Positions 15,375 through 24,988 of a DNA stretch of 64,000 nucleotides are shown here, in pieces. Location: the NCBI RefSeq assembly GCF_019670005.1, contig NZ_AP019783.1, positions 4,366,150-4,430,149 on the forward strand, read 5' to 3'. The stretch is from Methylomagnum ishizawai. GTDB taxonomy: Bacteria > Pseudomonadota > Gammaproteobacteria > Methylococcales > Methylococcaceae. The notes under the pieces are model-generated. The model was not told the origin of the DNA and did no database searches. It saw only the letters and a program-made list of their open reading frames with translations. Each line of letters opens with the position of its first letter. The stretch's first letter is position 1. The position numbers and the translations under genes were made by a program.

Positions 15375-17087
15375 ATGGCCGGCCTGTTCCGCAACCGTCC
15401 CGCCAGCGCGTCCCGCCGCGCCGAGAACGCCGCCCGCCACGACCCCAAAACCGTCGCCGCCGTGCTGGCGATGCTGGCCGTCTATGGCTACCTGTTCACC
15501 CACGCCGCCACGGCACTGGGTTTGCCCGCCCCGGAAGATTTGGCCGATTGGCTGGGCTGGCTGCCCCAAGGGGTGTTCGACGCCGACCACAATGTCGATA
15601 GCAAGCTGTGGATATATCGAGCCGATACCGATGCGCTCGATACCGACGACCAACGCCTCGTGCTGTTCGGCGCGGTGGCCGGGGCGTTCCTCGGCGCGTA
15701 CTTCCTGCCGCTGCGGCATAAGCGGACGGCGCTGGTGCTGTGGTTCTTGCTGGCGGGGTGGGTGGTGTATGGCGGCGCGGCCTTGGCGGGCTTGCTGGCG
15801 GCGCATGGGGTGGTTTACCTGTTGTTCCATGCTTGCCCGCCGCGGTTCGGGCTTGCCATCGCCGCCGCGAGCGGCGGCCTGGGCTATTGGGCCTTGGCCG
15901 GGGGCGATGCCGGTGCCGCCCCGGCCTTGCTGGCCGGCTGGGCGCTCATGGAACTCTACCGCCATGGCCTGCCGCGCTTGGAACGCCAGCCCCGTGCCTT
16001 GGCGGCGGCGCGGACCATCGCCATCCAATCGGCCTTGATCGTGGTCTTGCTGGGCGCTTTGGCCGAGGGGTTGAGCGGCCATGCCTGGAAGTTGCCGCTG
16101 GGTATTTTGCTGTTCTTCTGGCAGTGGGAACGGCTGATGCTATACCACATCGATTATAACCAGCGGCAAGTACCGCAAGACCTTGCTTTCCGGGAATATC
16201 TCGCCGTGTTCCTAACCCCTGCCGCCCTGCCCAATTGGCATTGGGGCGTGGCCATCGGCCAGGGGTATCGCTATCTCGATGAAACCTATCTGGCCGAGGA
16301 TAAGAACAAGCTGGCTTGGGAAGGCGTGAAAATCTGGGGCGTGGCTTTGCTGTATCTGGTGTTCGGCGAATACTTGCGCCTGCGCTTGGTGGCGGGATTC
16401 GCGGCGATGGGCCTCGATGTCCATCAGGCCCATACCAAGCAATTGGTATGCGATTATGTCGCGACCCATACGGCGACCACGCTTTCGGTGTTGTTCACCA
16501 CGCTGTTGGATCAAGTGCGCTGGTTCCTGGTATGGGCGGCGGTATTGCATTTCAAAACCGGGGTATGGCGGGTATTCGGCTATCGGATGGACCCTTATTT
16601 CGACCGGCCTTGGTTGGCGACCAATCTGGTGGCGTTTTGGACCCGCTTCACTTTCCATTACCGGGAATTCCTGGTGCGGGCGTTCTTTTATCCGGTGTTT
16701 TTCCGGTTTTTCAAGGCGCATACCCGGCTGCGGATTTTCGTGGCGACGATGGCGGCGGCGGGTTTCGGCAATCTGTTCTGGGGACATGTGCCGGAGGAGT
16801 TTTTCTATAAGGGTTTGCGCTTCGAGAATTTCTGGGGCGTATTGCAGACCTGGCCTTATTTCGCGTTGTTGGGCTTGGGGATTGCGCTGACCGAACTTTA
16901 TCTATTGGGCAAGCGGAGCAAGCGCAAGCCTTGGACCTGGGACAGGCGCTTGCCGCTGGATATCCTGGCGGTGTATGGCACCCTGCAATTTTATGCCTTG
17001 ATCCATGTCTTCGCCCGGCCTTGCCAGGGCGGGACGGTGGCGGATTATGGGCGCTTGTTCTTGATCGGGCTGGGGCTTTCTGGGTGA
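15375..17087 (+). CDS. MBOAT-like multi-pass membrane protein, DltB-related candidate
   Basis: The protein is 570 residues with about ten or more hydrophobic segments separated by short basic loops. Near the end, a conserved-looking segment GFGNLFWGHVPEEFF places His471 in a setting like the catalytic His of MBOAT O-acyltransferases such as DltB. The rest is too divergent for a firm family call by eye. The ATG lies two bases after the carrier-protein stop, so translation is probably coupled. In Gram-positive dlt systems the MBOAT protein DltB works with a carrier protein and an adenylation enzyme to modify cell-envelope polymers. A similar envelope-modification role is inferred here. No DltD-like partner is present in the window. 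Confidence 0.65.
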   Translation: MAGLFRNRPASASRRAENAARHDPKTVAAVLAMLAVYGYLFTHAATALGLPAPEDLADWLGWLPQGVFDADHNVDSKLWIYRADTDALDTDDQRLVLFGAVAGAFLGAYFLPLRHKRTALVLWFLLAGWVVYGGAALAGLLAAHGVVYLLFHACPPRFGLAIAAASGGLGYWALAGGDAGAAPALLAGWALMELYRHGLPRLERQPRALAAARTIAIQSALIVVLLGALAEGLSGHAWKLPLGILLFFWQWERLMLYHIDYNQRQVPQDLAFREYLAVFLTPAALPNWHWGVAIGQGYRYLDETYLAEDKNKLAWEGVKIWGVALLYLVFGEYLRLRLVAGFAAMGLDVHQAHTKQLVCDYVATHTATTLSVLFTTLLDQVRWFLVWAAVLHFKTGVWRVFGYRMDPYFDRPWLATNLVAFWTRFTFHYREFLVRAFFYPVFFRFFKAHTRLRIFVATMAAAGFGNLFWGHVPEEFFYKGLRFENFWGVLQTWPYFALLGLGIALTELYLLGKRSKRKPWTWDRRLPLDILAVYGTLQFYALIHVFARPCQGGTVADYGRLFLIGLGLSG

Positions 17088-17098
17088 TGGGTGCTGTA

Positions 17099-18343
17099 TT
17101 AGCGCATCGTTCCCGGCCAGACCCACAGATACACGGCGGAAATCCCCAGGGTGAGCAAAGTCACCGGCACCCCCACCCAAGCATGTCGTTTCCAACCGAT
17201 GTGGATATCGCGGCGGGCGGCGGCATCCATCACGATGATGTTGGCGATACTGCCGACGACCAGCAAATTCCCGGCGAAGGTACTCGACAGGGCGAGCAGC
17301 GCCCCATCCTTGGGGGAGGCGACCGGCAGCAGCAGCATGATCGCCGGGACGTTGGAAACCAAGTTGCTCAGCAGGAACGTGACGCCGTACAGCACCGCCG
17401 GGCGGTGCAAATCGATCCCGGCGGCCTCCAAGTCGGCGACCGCCCGTTGCGGCAGGCCGGTGCGCTCCAGGGCGTCGTTGACGATGAAGAGGCCGATGAA
17501 GAGCAACAGAACTTGCCAATCCACCAAGCCCAGCATATGGCGCGAATGCAGCTTGCGGGACAACAACAACAAGCCGGCCCCGCCCAAGGCCAATAACTCC
17601 CGCGACCACCCGGAAAATAGGAACAACACGAACAGGGTTCCCGCCACCATCAGTCCTTTGGCGGCTTGCCACCCATCGAGTTGGGTGGGAGGGTGGTTTG
17701 CCAGCTGGGTTTCGCTCAGGGTTAAACCGGGGCGGCTTTGCCCGGCCCACCGCCCCCGCCAGAGACCGGCGATCACCAGCCAAGTCACGACCAGGCCAAG
17801 CAGCACCGGAATGGCGGCGTCCCGCAGGTAGCCGGTGAACGGGAGGTCCAACCTGCCGCCGATCAGCATGTTTTGCGGATTGCCGATCAAGGTGGCCGCC
17901 GAGCCGATATTCGCCGCGCAAGCCAGTCCCAGCAGGAACGGAACCGGGTCGAGGCGGCGGTATAGGCAGATATCGATCAAGACGGGGGCGATGGAAAGGC
18001 AGACCACATCGTTGCTGAAGACGGCGGAAAGCCCCGCGACCACCGCGATCAACACGGCGAGCAGGCCGGGTGGGTTGGCCCGCAGCGTCCCGAAGCGCTC
18101 GGTGATCCAGCCGTAAAAGCCGCCCAGCCGCAATTGGGCCGCCACCACCATGAAGGAAAACAGCAGGATCAAGGTCGGCATATGGATCGCCCGCCCGGCG
18201 TCCTCCAGGGTGATCGAGTCGCTGACCAGCAGGGCGATGGTGCCCAGCAGGGCGATGCCGGTCCGGTCCAACTGCAAGAACGGCAAGCCCCCCAGCAACA
18301 TACCGAGGTAGACCAAGGCGAAAATCACGACGATGGTGGTCAA
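17099..18343 (-). CDS. SLC13/ArsB-superfamily permease, YbiR-like
   Basis: This is a ~414-residue polytopic inner-membrane transporter of the ion-transporter superfamily that includes ArsB, NhaD and CitM. Signature segments are FSNDVVCLSIAPVLID in the first half and LSNLVSNVPAIMLLLP in the second. These are the paired SN-containing re-entrant loops of inverted repeats, together with GSAATLIGNPQNMLIGG. The overall pattern resembles E. coli YbiR, a putative anion permease of unknown substrate. The frame is open far upstream. The TTG at 18343 gives a normal-length N-terminus, while an ATG at 18448 would add 35 poorly hydrophobic residues. Neither has a convincing ribosome site, so the start is uncertain. 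It converges with the MBOAT-like gene with 11 bases between stops. Confidence 0.82.
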   Translation of the reverse strand: MTTIVVIFALVYLGMLLGGLPFLQLDRTGIALLGTIALLVSDSITLEDAGRAIHMPTLILLFSFMVVAAQLRLGGFYGWITERFGTLRANPPGLLAVLIAVVAGLSAVFSNDVVCLSIAPVLIDICLYRRLDPVPFLLGLACAANIGSAATLIGNPQNMLIGGRLDLPFTGYLRDAAIPVLLGLVVTWLVIAGLWRGRWAGQSRPGLTLSETQLANHPPTQLDGWQAAKGLMVAGTLFVLFLFSGWSRELLALGGAGLLLLSRKLHSRHMLGLVDWQVLLLFIGLFIVNDALERTGLPQRAVADLEAAGIDLHRPAVLYGVTFLLSNLVSNVPAIMLLLPVASPKDGALLALSSTFAGNLLVVGSIANIIVMDAAARRDIHIGWKRHAWVGVPVTLLTLGISAVYLWVWPGTMR

Positions 18344-18607
18344 GGGAAAAGCCTCGCGTGGAGTGCGATGAGGACCGGCTTGGATGGGAATCCGCCGCAA
18401 ACGAAAAAGGCCACCCCTCAGCCTCCATTGAGTGAAAAATCTTTGCATGCAGTCCAAGCAGGTCAACACCAATATGGCAGAAAATCCTGGCGACGGCGCT
18501 CTCAACGACTTCCAAGCCGCCCCCACGGCGCGGAACCTGCGGCCGGGAAAACGCCTCGAAGTTCCAGGGGGATGACCGATAGGCGACCCAGGAGGATGTA
18601 CAACACC

Positions 18608-18913
18608 ATGGCCGTGCAGATCACCGAACGCGGCAAGTGGGTCGAACTCGTGCGCACGAAGTACGAGCAGGTGAAGGTAGTCGAATTGCAAGACGGCACA
18701 CGGGCTTATAAGGTCGGCACAGGGCGGTCCAACCGGAAATGGCACGGCAAGTTCCCCGCAGCATCTGAATCCTTGCCGCCGGAGATTGAGGAAAAGCTGG
18801 AGCCCGAAGAGCGCGACAAGGTCCGGGCATGGCTGGACCGGCGCGCGGCGAGGACGCAGCTGGAAGGTAAGCGTATGGCGAACCCCTTGGCCAAAGCCAA
18901 GGCGGCCCGATAG
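18608..18913 (+). CDS. Small basic protein of unknown function
   Basis: The open frame encodes 101 residues from ATG 18608. GGAGG lies at 18591-18595, 12 bases upstream; an alternative ATG at 18596 touches it and is less plausible. The protein starts with a short beta-rich segment (VQITERGKWVELVRTKYEQVKVVELQ is partly amphipathic) and ends in a charged helix with a basic tail. I do not recognise the family. There are no transmembrane segments, Cys residues or known motifs. It lies next to an IS66-like remnant and between core-like genes and the defence-type operon, so it may belong to mobile or accessory DNA. Coding status is supported mainly by codon character and the ribosome site. Confidence 0.5.
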   Translation: MAVQITERGKWVELVRTKYEQVKVVELQDGTRAYKVGTGRSNRKWHGKFPAASESLPPEIEEKLEPEERDKVRAWLDRRAARTQLEGKRMANPLAKAKAAR

Positions 18914-19323
18914 AGGAAGCCGAGGATTCAGGCGATGATCGACTGGGACTGCCAACGATGCGGGAGCAGTTCCCCGATGCGCCGGGCGGGCTGGGTGGGC
19001 AGGTGGTCCATGACGTTCTTCCCGCCCAGAAAGCGGGTCCGCCGCCGGGGTGGAAATGATTCCAGGGCGGACCCAGACCGGTCTTAGACCGACCCGCAGT
19101 GAAACCCGGGGCCGATCATCCTACGGCCGACGCGGGGCGAACGTTCCCCCATGCCCGGCAGGCTGGCCGTGGCGCTGTCGAACCCGGCCGGGGAAGTTTC
19201 CGATCGACAAAGGCAGCCCGCTACGTCCTGGGGCCCGCCCTGCCCAAGGGCTGTCCCGCTGGCGGATGGGCGGGAAGGGCCACGGCGGAGGTTTGGCCGG
19301 TCAATCCACCTGGGCGCGGAGTT
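18914..19323. other. Gene-poor segment with transposase remnant
   Basis: These ~410 bases separate the small unknown gene from the end of the SWIM gene. The first part holds the IS66-like fragment described separately. The rest (about 19090-19323) shows short open frames without protein character and no repeat or RNA gene that I can see. It marks one edge of the large minus-strand operon. Confidence 0.45.
18928..19083 (-). pseudogene. IS66-like transposase C-terminal remnant
   Basis: Read on the minus strand, a short frame ends with VMDHLPTQPARRIGELLPHRW and a stop at 18928-18930. The pattern of a short helix, RRI.ELLPHRW and then the end is typical of the C-terminus of IS66-family DDE transposases. 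Upstream the frame is closed by a stop at 19084-19086 and no catalytic domain is visible, so this would be a relic of an element mostly lost. The match rests on a short stretch and could be coincidental. Confidence 0.4.
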
Positions 19324-21285
19324 TCATGAACCCAGCCCGGCAGCTTCCCGATGCAGCGCCAAGAGTCCCGACAGGCGCAGCCAATGCGCAGCCGGTCCGC
19401 CATCCCCCGGGCGCACCCTCCCGCTCCGCACAGCGTCGATGACCGTCTCCCATTGAATGGCCAGGGCCGTCAGCGACCGGCCTCGCAGTGCTTCGGCCAG
19501 CCCCCGCGAGCGCCCGACCCAATCGCCACCCAGTTCGGCAAGCCCATGGTGCAGCAAGGTCGCCAGATGGGCTTCCAGTTCCCCCAGGAATCGGTCCAGT
19601 TCACCGGTTTCAGGCTCGCCCGCCGTCGCCGTGGGCACCGCGGCCAAAGCCCCGCAGGCCGGTTCCAAATCCAGCGCCAACATCCGGCCACAGGCGAAGG
19701 CCCACGGCTCGAACCATGCCCGCCCCTGTCGCCAGGACACTGCGCCCGCCACATGGGTCGGTGCGCCGAACCGCCCGGTGAGCGCCCCGGCCATGGCATC
19801 CAGGGCATGGGGAGTATGGGCGGCATGTTCGCGGCGGAGGATCACGCTTTCTCCGTCGGCGTCGCGGACCACCGCCAGCAAGGCTTGCTGATGCGGGGCA
19901 TAGAACAGCGCTTCGACGCCCGCCACCCGCAGCACGGCGAACCCAGCGGCGGCATGGCGCGGCAGGAGGTGCGGAACCGGGCGCAGCGCCTTCTCTTCGC
20001 GCAAATCCGCCACCCGCTCGAAGCACAGGGGACGGCCCAGCCCCGACCAATCCCCGGCCTGGGGCAGCAGGCTGTTTTGCGAACTGCGCGACTTGGCGAG
20101 GGTTAGGGTGCCGTCGGCGCGGCGCTTGGCTTGCCGGGACAATAATTGCCCGCCCGCCAGCGGCAGCAGTTTCACCCCTGGCGCGAGGCGTTGCGCCGCG
20201 AGCGCCCCGGCTTCGTCGCCCGCAGCTTGCCATGCATGGACCAGCACGAAGTGGGTGCCGGTGTCGCCATCGGCCATCACCAGCCGCACCCGCCGGAGGT
20301 CGCCGTCGCGGTCGATGCGTGCGCCCAGGGACACGAGGCGCAGCCGGTCGAGTTCCGTTTCCGCCGGTTCGCCGATGCCCAGCGCCGACCGCGCCCGATC
20401 CGGTTGCCCGCCCGCCGCCAGCCGCAGCGCCAATTCGGCCACCAGCCGGACGCCCTCGGCCCGGTCGTAGCGGGCGTTGCGCTGGGCATAGGCGGCGATC
20501 CAGGCTTCCAATTCGCCCAGCAACAGGCCCAGCCAAACCGCGCCGCCGGTTTCCGCCGCTTCCAGGGCGTTGGTCAGCGCTTCCCGGTGCGGGGCCAAGC
20601 CTAGCCGGACCCCGTGGCGCAGTAGGCTATCCACCAAATCGTGGAATAGTGCGGGATCGATGCCGCCTTGCGCCGCCGCGCCCGCCCAGCGCACCCGCGC
20701 CGCCGGAGCTTCCGGTTCGGACTCCGCCGCTTCCCGGAATGCCCACACCGCCAAGGCCACATGCTCGCAGCACGCCGCCGCCACGCAATCGCAACGGGCG
20801 GCTTCGATGGCCGCACCTCCCCAGAAACGCACGGTCGCCATGGGTAGCCGGGCGGTGGGGCAGGGTTCGCCGCTGCCGGGGTGGCGGAGTTCCACTTCCA
20901 TTCCGGCGGCTTTGAGGACTTCCGCCGCGTTCAGGGCGCGGGCGGGAATCAGTCGAGCCAGGGTGGCGTCATCCACCTTGGCCGGGGATTCGAGCGGCGG
21001 CGGGGCTTGCTCGGCATCGGCCCGGTAGGCCAGGGCCGCGATGAGGCGGTGTCGGCACACGCCCTGTGCGCCGCAGCTGCATCGGCTGTGCTGGATGGGC
21101 TGCTCCGCCTCCCAGACGGTGGCGACGCCATCGCCGAAGGTGGCGGTGAGGGTGTTGGCGGCGTCCAGGACCAAGCTGGGCCGGTTGCCGCCCTCCAATT
21201 CCCGCAGCGCCCGTTTCACCAGCCCTAAGTTGGTGGCTTGGGCCAGGGCTTCCGGCGACAGGCGCAGGAGGTCGGCGCGGCTCAT
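19324..21285 (-). CDS. SWIM zinc-finger protein of the MoxR/vWA cluster
   Basis: This 653-residue protein has two SWIM-type zinc-binding patterns (CxC...CxH): Cys69/Cys71/Cys77/His79 and Cys165/Cys167/Cys173/His175. SWIM domains bind DNA or proteins. The remaining ~470 residues are Ala/Leu/Arg-rich helices with a beta-rich part near residues 430-560. They have no recognised catalytic motif. Its start codon overlaps the stop of the vWA gene by four bases (21282-21285), so the two are translationally coupled. SWIM proteins are repeatedly found beside MoxR, vWA and DUF5682 genes in diverse bacteria. This suggests a target-recognition or scaffold role in the same complex, although the function is not established. 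Confidence 0.85.
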   Translation of the reverse strand: MSRADLLRLSPEALAQATNLGLVKRALRELEGGNRPSLVLDAANTLTATFGDGVATVWEAEQPIQHSRCSCGAQGVCRHRLIAALAYRADAEQAPPPLESPAKVDDATLARLIPARALNAAEVLKAAGMEVELRHPGSGEPCPTARLPMATVRFWGGAAIEAARCDCVAAACCEHVALAVWAFREAAESEPEAPAARVRWAGAAAQGGIDPALFHDLVDSLLRHGVRLGLAPHREALTNALEAAETGGAVWLGLLLGELEAWIAAYAQRNARYDRAEGVRLVAELALRLAAGGQPDRARSALGIGEPAETELDRLRLVSLGARIDRDGDLRRVRLVMADGDTGTHFVLVHAWQAAGDEAGALAAQRLAPGVKLLPLAGGQLLSRQAKRRADGTLTLAKSRSSQNSLLPQAGDWSGLGRPLCFERVADLREEKALRPVPHLLPRHAAAGFAVLRVAGVEALFYAPHQQALLAVVRDADGESVILRREHAAHTPHALDAMAGALTGRFGAPTHVAGAVSWRQGRAWFEPWAFACGRMLALDLEPACGALAAVPTATAGEPETGELDRFLGELEAHLATLLHHGLAELGGDWVGRSRGLAEALRGRSLTALAIQWETVIDAVRSGRVRPGDGGPAAHWLRLSGLLALHREAAGLGS

Positions 21286-22409
21286 CCCAACTTCTCCGCC
21301 AGCCAGTTCGCCAACTGGCCCGGCGTCATGGCGGCGATGTGCGCGCCCGCGTCGGCCAGCTTCTCCGCCAGCCGCCGGTCGAAATCGGCCTCGGCCCGGT
21401 CATTGAGCGCCGCCAGTCCCAGTACCTTGGTGCCCTGCGCCACCAGGGCGGCGGTCAGGGTAACGAGTTGATATTCGGCCATGCCCTCGTAGAAATCCGT
21501 CACCAGCACGATGATGGCGCGGGTCGGTACCTCGATTTGTTCCGCCGCGTAGGCCAGCGCCTTGCCGATGTGGGTGCCGCCGCCCAGTTGCACCTTCATC
21601 AGGGTTTCCACCGGGTCGTCGGCGTGGTCGGTGAGGTCGACGATTTCGGTGTCGAAGGCGATGAGGTGGGTTTTGACGCCGGGCAAGCCCCATAGGCAGG
21701 AGGCCGTCACCGCCGAATGGATGACCGACGACACCATGCTGCCGCTCTGGTCCACCAGCAGGATGATTTGCCAGCGCTCCAGGCGGCGGCGGGTGTTGTG
21801 GTGGAACCAGGGCCGGGCCAGGATCAGGCGGCGGGAAGCGGGGTCGAAATGGCGGAGGTTGCGGCGCAGGGTCTCCCCGGCGGCGAATTGGCTGGCGGCC
21901 CCCGTCGGCACCACCCGTTGCCTGTGCTTCACGCCGCTGAAGGAGCGCTCGATCTGCTTCGCCAGTTTTTCCATGATGTCCTTCACCACCTGCGCCACCA
22001 GGGCACGGGCCAGGGCCAGCACTTCCGGGTTCATCAAATGCTTGGTGCGCAGCACGGCTTCCAGCAGGGCGGGATTGGGGGTGGCCCGCGCCAGCACTTC
22101 GGGGTTGGTGACGATTTCGTCGATCCCGTAACGCTCGATGGCGTCCCGTTCCAGGCGCTCGATGGTTTCCTGGGGGAACAGGGTGTGGATGTCGTTGATC
22201 CAGTCCGGCACCGATAAGGCCGACGGTTCGTTGCCGCCTTGCCGGTCCAGGGTGTCGCGTGGGTCGCCGCCATCGCGGCCATAGAGCCAGGACAGGGCGC
22301 GGTCCATGGCGGCGGCTTCGCCATCAAGGCGGGCCAGCCCGGTTTCGGCGGCTTCGCCGAGCAGCAAGCGCCAGCGTTCGGCGGGGGTGAGGGTGATGGT
22401 TTCGGGCAT
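21282..22409 (-). CDS. vWA (MIDAS) domain protein, MoxR partner
   Basis: The protein is 375 residues. A helical N-terminal half (1-210) is followed by a von Willebrand A domain. The metal-ion-dependent adhesion site is complete: D220-Q-S222-G-S224, Thr279 in GGGTHIG and Asp305 in VTDFYEG. Such vWA proteins pair with MoxR-type AAA+ ATPases in chelatase-like machines that remodel or activate a target. The MoxR gene of this operon lies ~5 kb upstream, separated by DUF5682 and the AT-rich Hsp70-TIR gene. The ancestral order was probably MoxR-DUF5682-vWA-SWIM before an insertion. It overlaps the SWIM gene start by ATGA. Confidence 0.9.
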   Translation of the reverse strand: MPETITLTPAERWRLLLGEAAETGLARLDGEAAAMDRALSWLYGRDGGDPRDTLDRQGGNEPSALSVPDWINDIHTLFPQETIERLERDAIERYGIDEIVTNPEVLARATPNPALLEAVLRTKHLMNPEVLALARALVAQVVKDIMEKLAKQIERSFSGVKHRQRVVPTGAASQFAAGETLRRNLRHFDPASRRLILARPWFHHNTRRRLERWQIILLVDQSGSMVSSVIHSAVTASCLWGLPGVKTHLIAFDTEIVDLTDHADDPVETLMKVQLGGGTHIGKALAYAAEQIEVPTRAIIVLVTDFYEGMAEYQLVTLTAALVAQGTKVLGLAALNDRAEADFDRRLAEKLADAGAHIAAMTPGQLANWLAEKLG

Positions 22410-22432
22410 GGCGGGTAATTGCTAAAGTCCGG

Positions 22433-22636
22433 GTGCGATTGTTGCGGGGGTATCTCACCACTAATATTCCCGGCGATACCGATAGCCGCCGGGCGTATTA
22501 TGACGCTTTGGAACTGGGTAATTTGTCTGGGGAGAAAGAGGGGTTTTATCGGTTGATCGCCGGGCAGGTGTGGGCGATGGGGCGGCGGTTGGTGGGGACT
22601 TTTGGGGAAATGAATCAGTTTATTAACGAGGCATAA
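22433..22636 (+). pseudogene. Possible Fic-protein C-terminal fragment
   Basis: A 67-residue frame opens with GTG and reads against the surrounding operon. The pattern LRGYLTTNIPG.. followed by RRAYYDALELGN and FYRLIAGQV resembles the last helices of Fic-family (AMPylating) proteins, where an R..YY.AL motif follows the domain. No catalytic HPFx[D/E]GN motif precedes it, so it could only be a broken remnant. It lies at the junction where base composition drops sharply toward the Hsp70-TIR gene. This identification is weak. Confidence 0.3.
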
Positions 22637-22798
22637 ATTTCCATGCCTGTGTGTACCTAGTGCTATTACAGTAGTTATAAGTATAGGTGGAGCCCATGTA
22701 TAATCTTATTCAGTACAACCATTTGGGCTCTCATGAATATAGAGCGATGGAGTGCTTGGGTAGCATCATGGCGAACTCAACGAGGTCAAAGATTGTAA

Positions 22799-24988
22799 TT
22801 AATACGCTTTATGGCCTTGAATGTTCAGAATAATGGTCCGTAGAGCATAGACCACTTCAGTCCAAACTAAGTCGTGATCTTGGGCTTGTGCTATAGGAAT
22901 ACCATCTTTCGGCAAAACCTGTAAATATGCTAGTGGCGACTCTTTCCATGCACATGATCGAACAATTATTGGTACTACGCGTGCCTCACCCTTATCATGT
23001 CGAGTTAATGCGGCCTTCATTTCTTCATTATAACAATAGTCTGATTTTAAAAATCTCGCGCTAATTAGAAGCAATATTATATCAGCATCCCTAAGATTGC
23101 TATCAATTTTTTCTTTCCAATCATCACCTGGCATGATTTTGCGGTCGTGCCAAGGTTCGATTAGTCCATTCCTCAATAATATTGATAGATGATCATCTAG
23201 CTCATCCCGCAGTATTTCATCTGCATGTGAATAACTGATGAATAAGCGCACGGGTTTACATGATAGTCCAGATTTAGCGTTCGATAGCTCGGAGTTTGTA
23301 TTTACTGAAGCCTGAAGATGCGAAGTTTTAGATTTTGAATTGCTCTTTTCAGCAGTAAGGTTTGAATATAGTGGCTGTGTCGCATTTATAGGCGTTTTAG
23401 CTTCCGTGGTTTTTTGAGTAAAATCACCAATAGCCATGCGTGACATACGTTGAATATCCTTTTCTGAAAGGCCACCAATATTATTAACATTAATTTTGCT
23501 TTGTTTACCAGTAACTTTATCCTTTGCAGATACACGTAGAATACCATTACCATCAATATCAAAGGTGACTTCAATCTGCGGAACCCCTCGTGGGGCTGGT
23601 GGAATATCAGCGAGGTCAAAACGACCAAGAGATTTGTTATCGCGGGCCATTTTGTTTTCACCTTGAAGCACATGGATAGTCACAGCGCTTTGATTGTCCT
23701 CCGCTGTCGAAAAGACTTGGCATACCCTGGTAGGGATCGTAGTATTTTTTTCAATTAGCTGGGTCATTACACCACCTAGGGTTTCAATACCCAGTGACAT
23801 TGGGATAACGTCTAACAACAATAAATCGTTAATTTGCCTATTATATACGCCTGCTAAAATAGCAGCTCCATAAGCTATTGCTTCATCAGGGTTAACATTT
23901 CTGCATGGATCTTTGCCAAAAATATTTTTTACAACTTCTTGCACTTTAGGTGTACGGGTCTGGCCACCAGCGAGAATAACTGCATCAATTTCTAATGGTT
24001 TCAAACCCGCATCTTTCAACGCAGTTAAACAGGGTATTCTAGTTCTTTCAATCAAATCTTGAATTAAAGATTCTAATTTGGCGCGAGTCAACTTAAAATT
24101 CAGGTGTTTTGGTCCTGATGCATCGACTACAATATAGGGTAAATTAATATCATAATATTCACTGAAAGATAAAGCGATCTTGGCTTTCTCGGCCTCTTCC
24201 TTCATTCGCTGTAAAGCCAGCAGGTCATTGTGAAGATCAATGTTGGTATTTGTTTTAAATATTTCAACTAAAAATTCAACGATGCGTAAATCAAAGTCTT
24301 CACCACCGAGAAAAGCATCACCATTGGTGGATAGCACTTCAAATTGATGTTCGCCATCGACTTCTGCAACCTCAACAATTGAGATGTCGAAGGTACCGCC
24401 ACCTAAATCGTACACAGCAATTTTTTGGTCACCACGCTTTTTATCCATTCCATAGGCCAGAGCTGCCGCCGTTGACTCGTTAATAATATATATTACCTCA
24501 AAACCTGCGATGCGACCTGTATCTTTGATAGCTTGGCGCTGGGGTTCACTAAAATAAGCTGGGACAGTAATAACTGCTTTTTTAATTTCCTCACCTAGCA
24601 ACATCTCGGCATCTTTCTTTAGCGTTATTAAAAGTCGAGCAGAAATCTCTGGCGGAGCTAACTCCCTATCATCTACACTTACCCAAGCATCGCCGTTGTC
24701 AGCTTGTATAATCCTAAAGGGCGAGGTCTTAATTAATTTTTGTATAATGACATCATTATAACGACGCCCCATCAAGCGCTTGATACCGAATAGGGTGTTA
24801 TGCGGATTAAGTACTGCTTGACGCTTAGCAGATTGGCCCACTAACACCTCGTTTTTACCAGTAAAAGCGATGACGGAAGGAGTGATGCGGGCACCTTCAC
24901 TATTTTCCAAAATTTGTGGCCTGCCCTCTTTGAGAATGGCGACTGATGAATTCGTGGTTCCGAAGTCAATTCCGATAATAAAAGTCAT
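22799..24988 (-). CDS. Hsp70 (DnaK-like) chaperone fused to a TIR domain
   Basis: The protein is 729 residues. Residues 1-385 form an Hsp70 ATPase domain with [11 protein letters not shown] (5-15), [12 protein letters not shown] (192-203) and [14 protein letters not shown] (338-351). Residues ~390-510 are a substrate-binding beta sandwich. The helical lid is cut short and replaced by a Ser/Lys/Asn-rich linker (~520-577). A TIR domain runs ~578-720: LFISYSHAD, then [25 protein letters not shown] with the likely catalytic Glu655 (or 656), and [11 protein letters not shown] domains of bacterial immune proteins cleave NAD+ or signal; here an Hsp70 is probably the sensing or gating part. The gene is strikingly AT-rich against its neighbours (20 G+C in the 60 bases 23041-23100), so it was acquired separately. 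It lies in the same direction between DUF5682 and vWA. Confidence 0.92.
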   Translation of the reverse strand: MTFIIGIDFGTTNSSVAILKEGRPQILENSEGARITPSVIAFTGKNEVLVGQSAKRQAVLNPHNTLFGIKRLMGRRYNDVIIQKLIKTSPFRIIQADNGDAWVSVDDRELAPPEISARLLITLKKDAEMLLGEEIKKAVITVPAYFSEPQRQAIKDTGRIAGFEVIYIINESTAAALAYGMDKKRGDQKIAVYDLGGGTFDISIVEVAEVDGEHQFEVLSTNGDAFLGGEDFDLRIVEFLVEIFKTNTNIDLHNDLLALQRMKEEAEKAKIALSFSEYYDINLPYIVVDASGPKHLNFKLTRAKLESLIQDLIERTRIPCLTALKDAGLKPLEIDAVILAGGQTRTPKVQEVVKNIFGKDPCRNVNPDEAIAYGAAILAGVYNRQINDLLLLDVIPMSLGIETLGGVMTQLIEKNTTIPTRVCQVFSTAEDNQSAVTIHVLQGENKMARDNKSLGRFDLADIPPAPRGVPQIEVTFDIDGNGILRVSAKDKVTGKQSKINVNNIGGLSEKDIQRMSRMAIGDFTQKTTEAKTPINATQPLYSNLTAEKSNSKSKTSHLQASVNTNSELSNAKSGLSCKPVRLFISYSHADEILRDELDDHLSILLRNGLIEPWHDRKIMPGDDWKEKIDSNLRDADIILLLISARFLKSDYCYNEEMKAALTRHDKGEARVVPIIVRSCAWKESPLAYLQVLPKDGIPIAQAQDHDLVWTEVVYALRTIILNIQGHKAY

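Noticed and set aside
22688-22731. Inverted repeat near the Hsp70-TIR end as terminator
   Set aside because: Only a seven-base stem with a long loop and no proper T tract.
22733-22798. A 21-codon plus-strand ORF after the Hsp70-TIR stop
   Set aside because: Very short, no ribosome site and no homologue recognised; probably chance.
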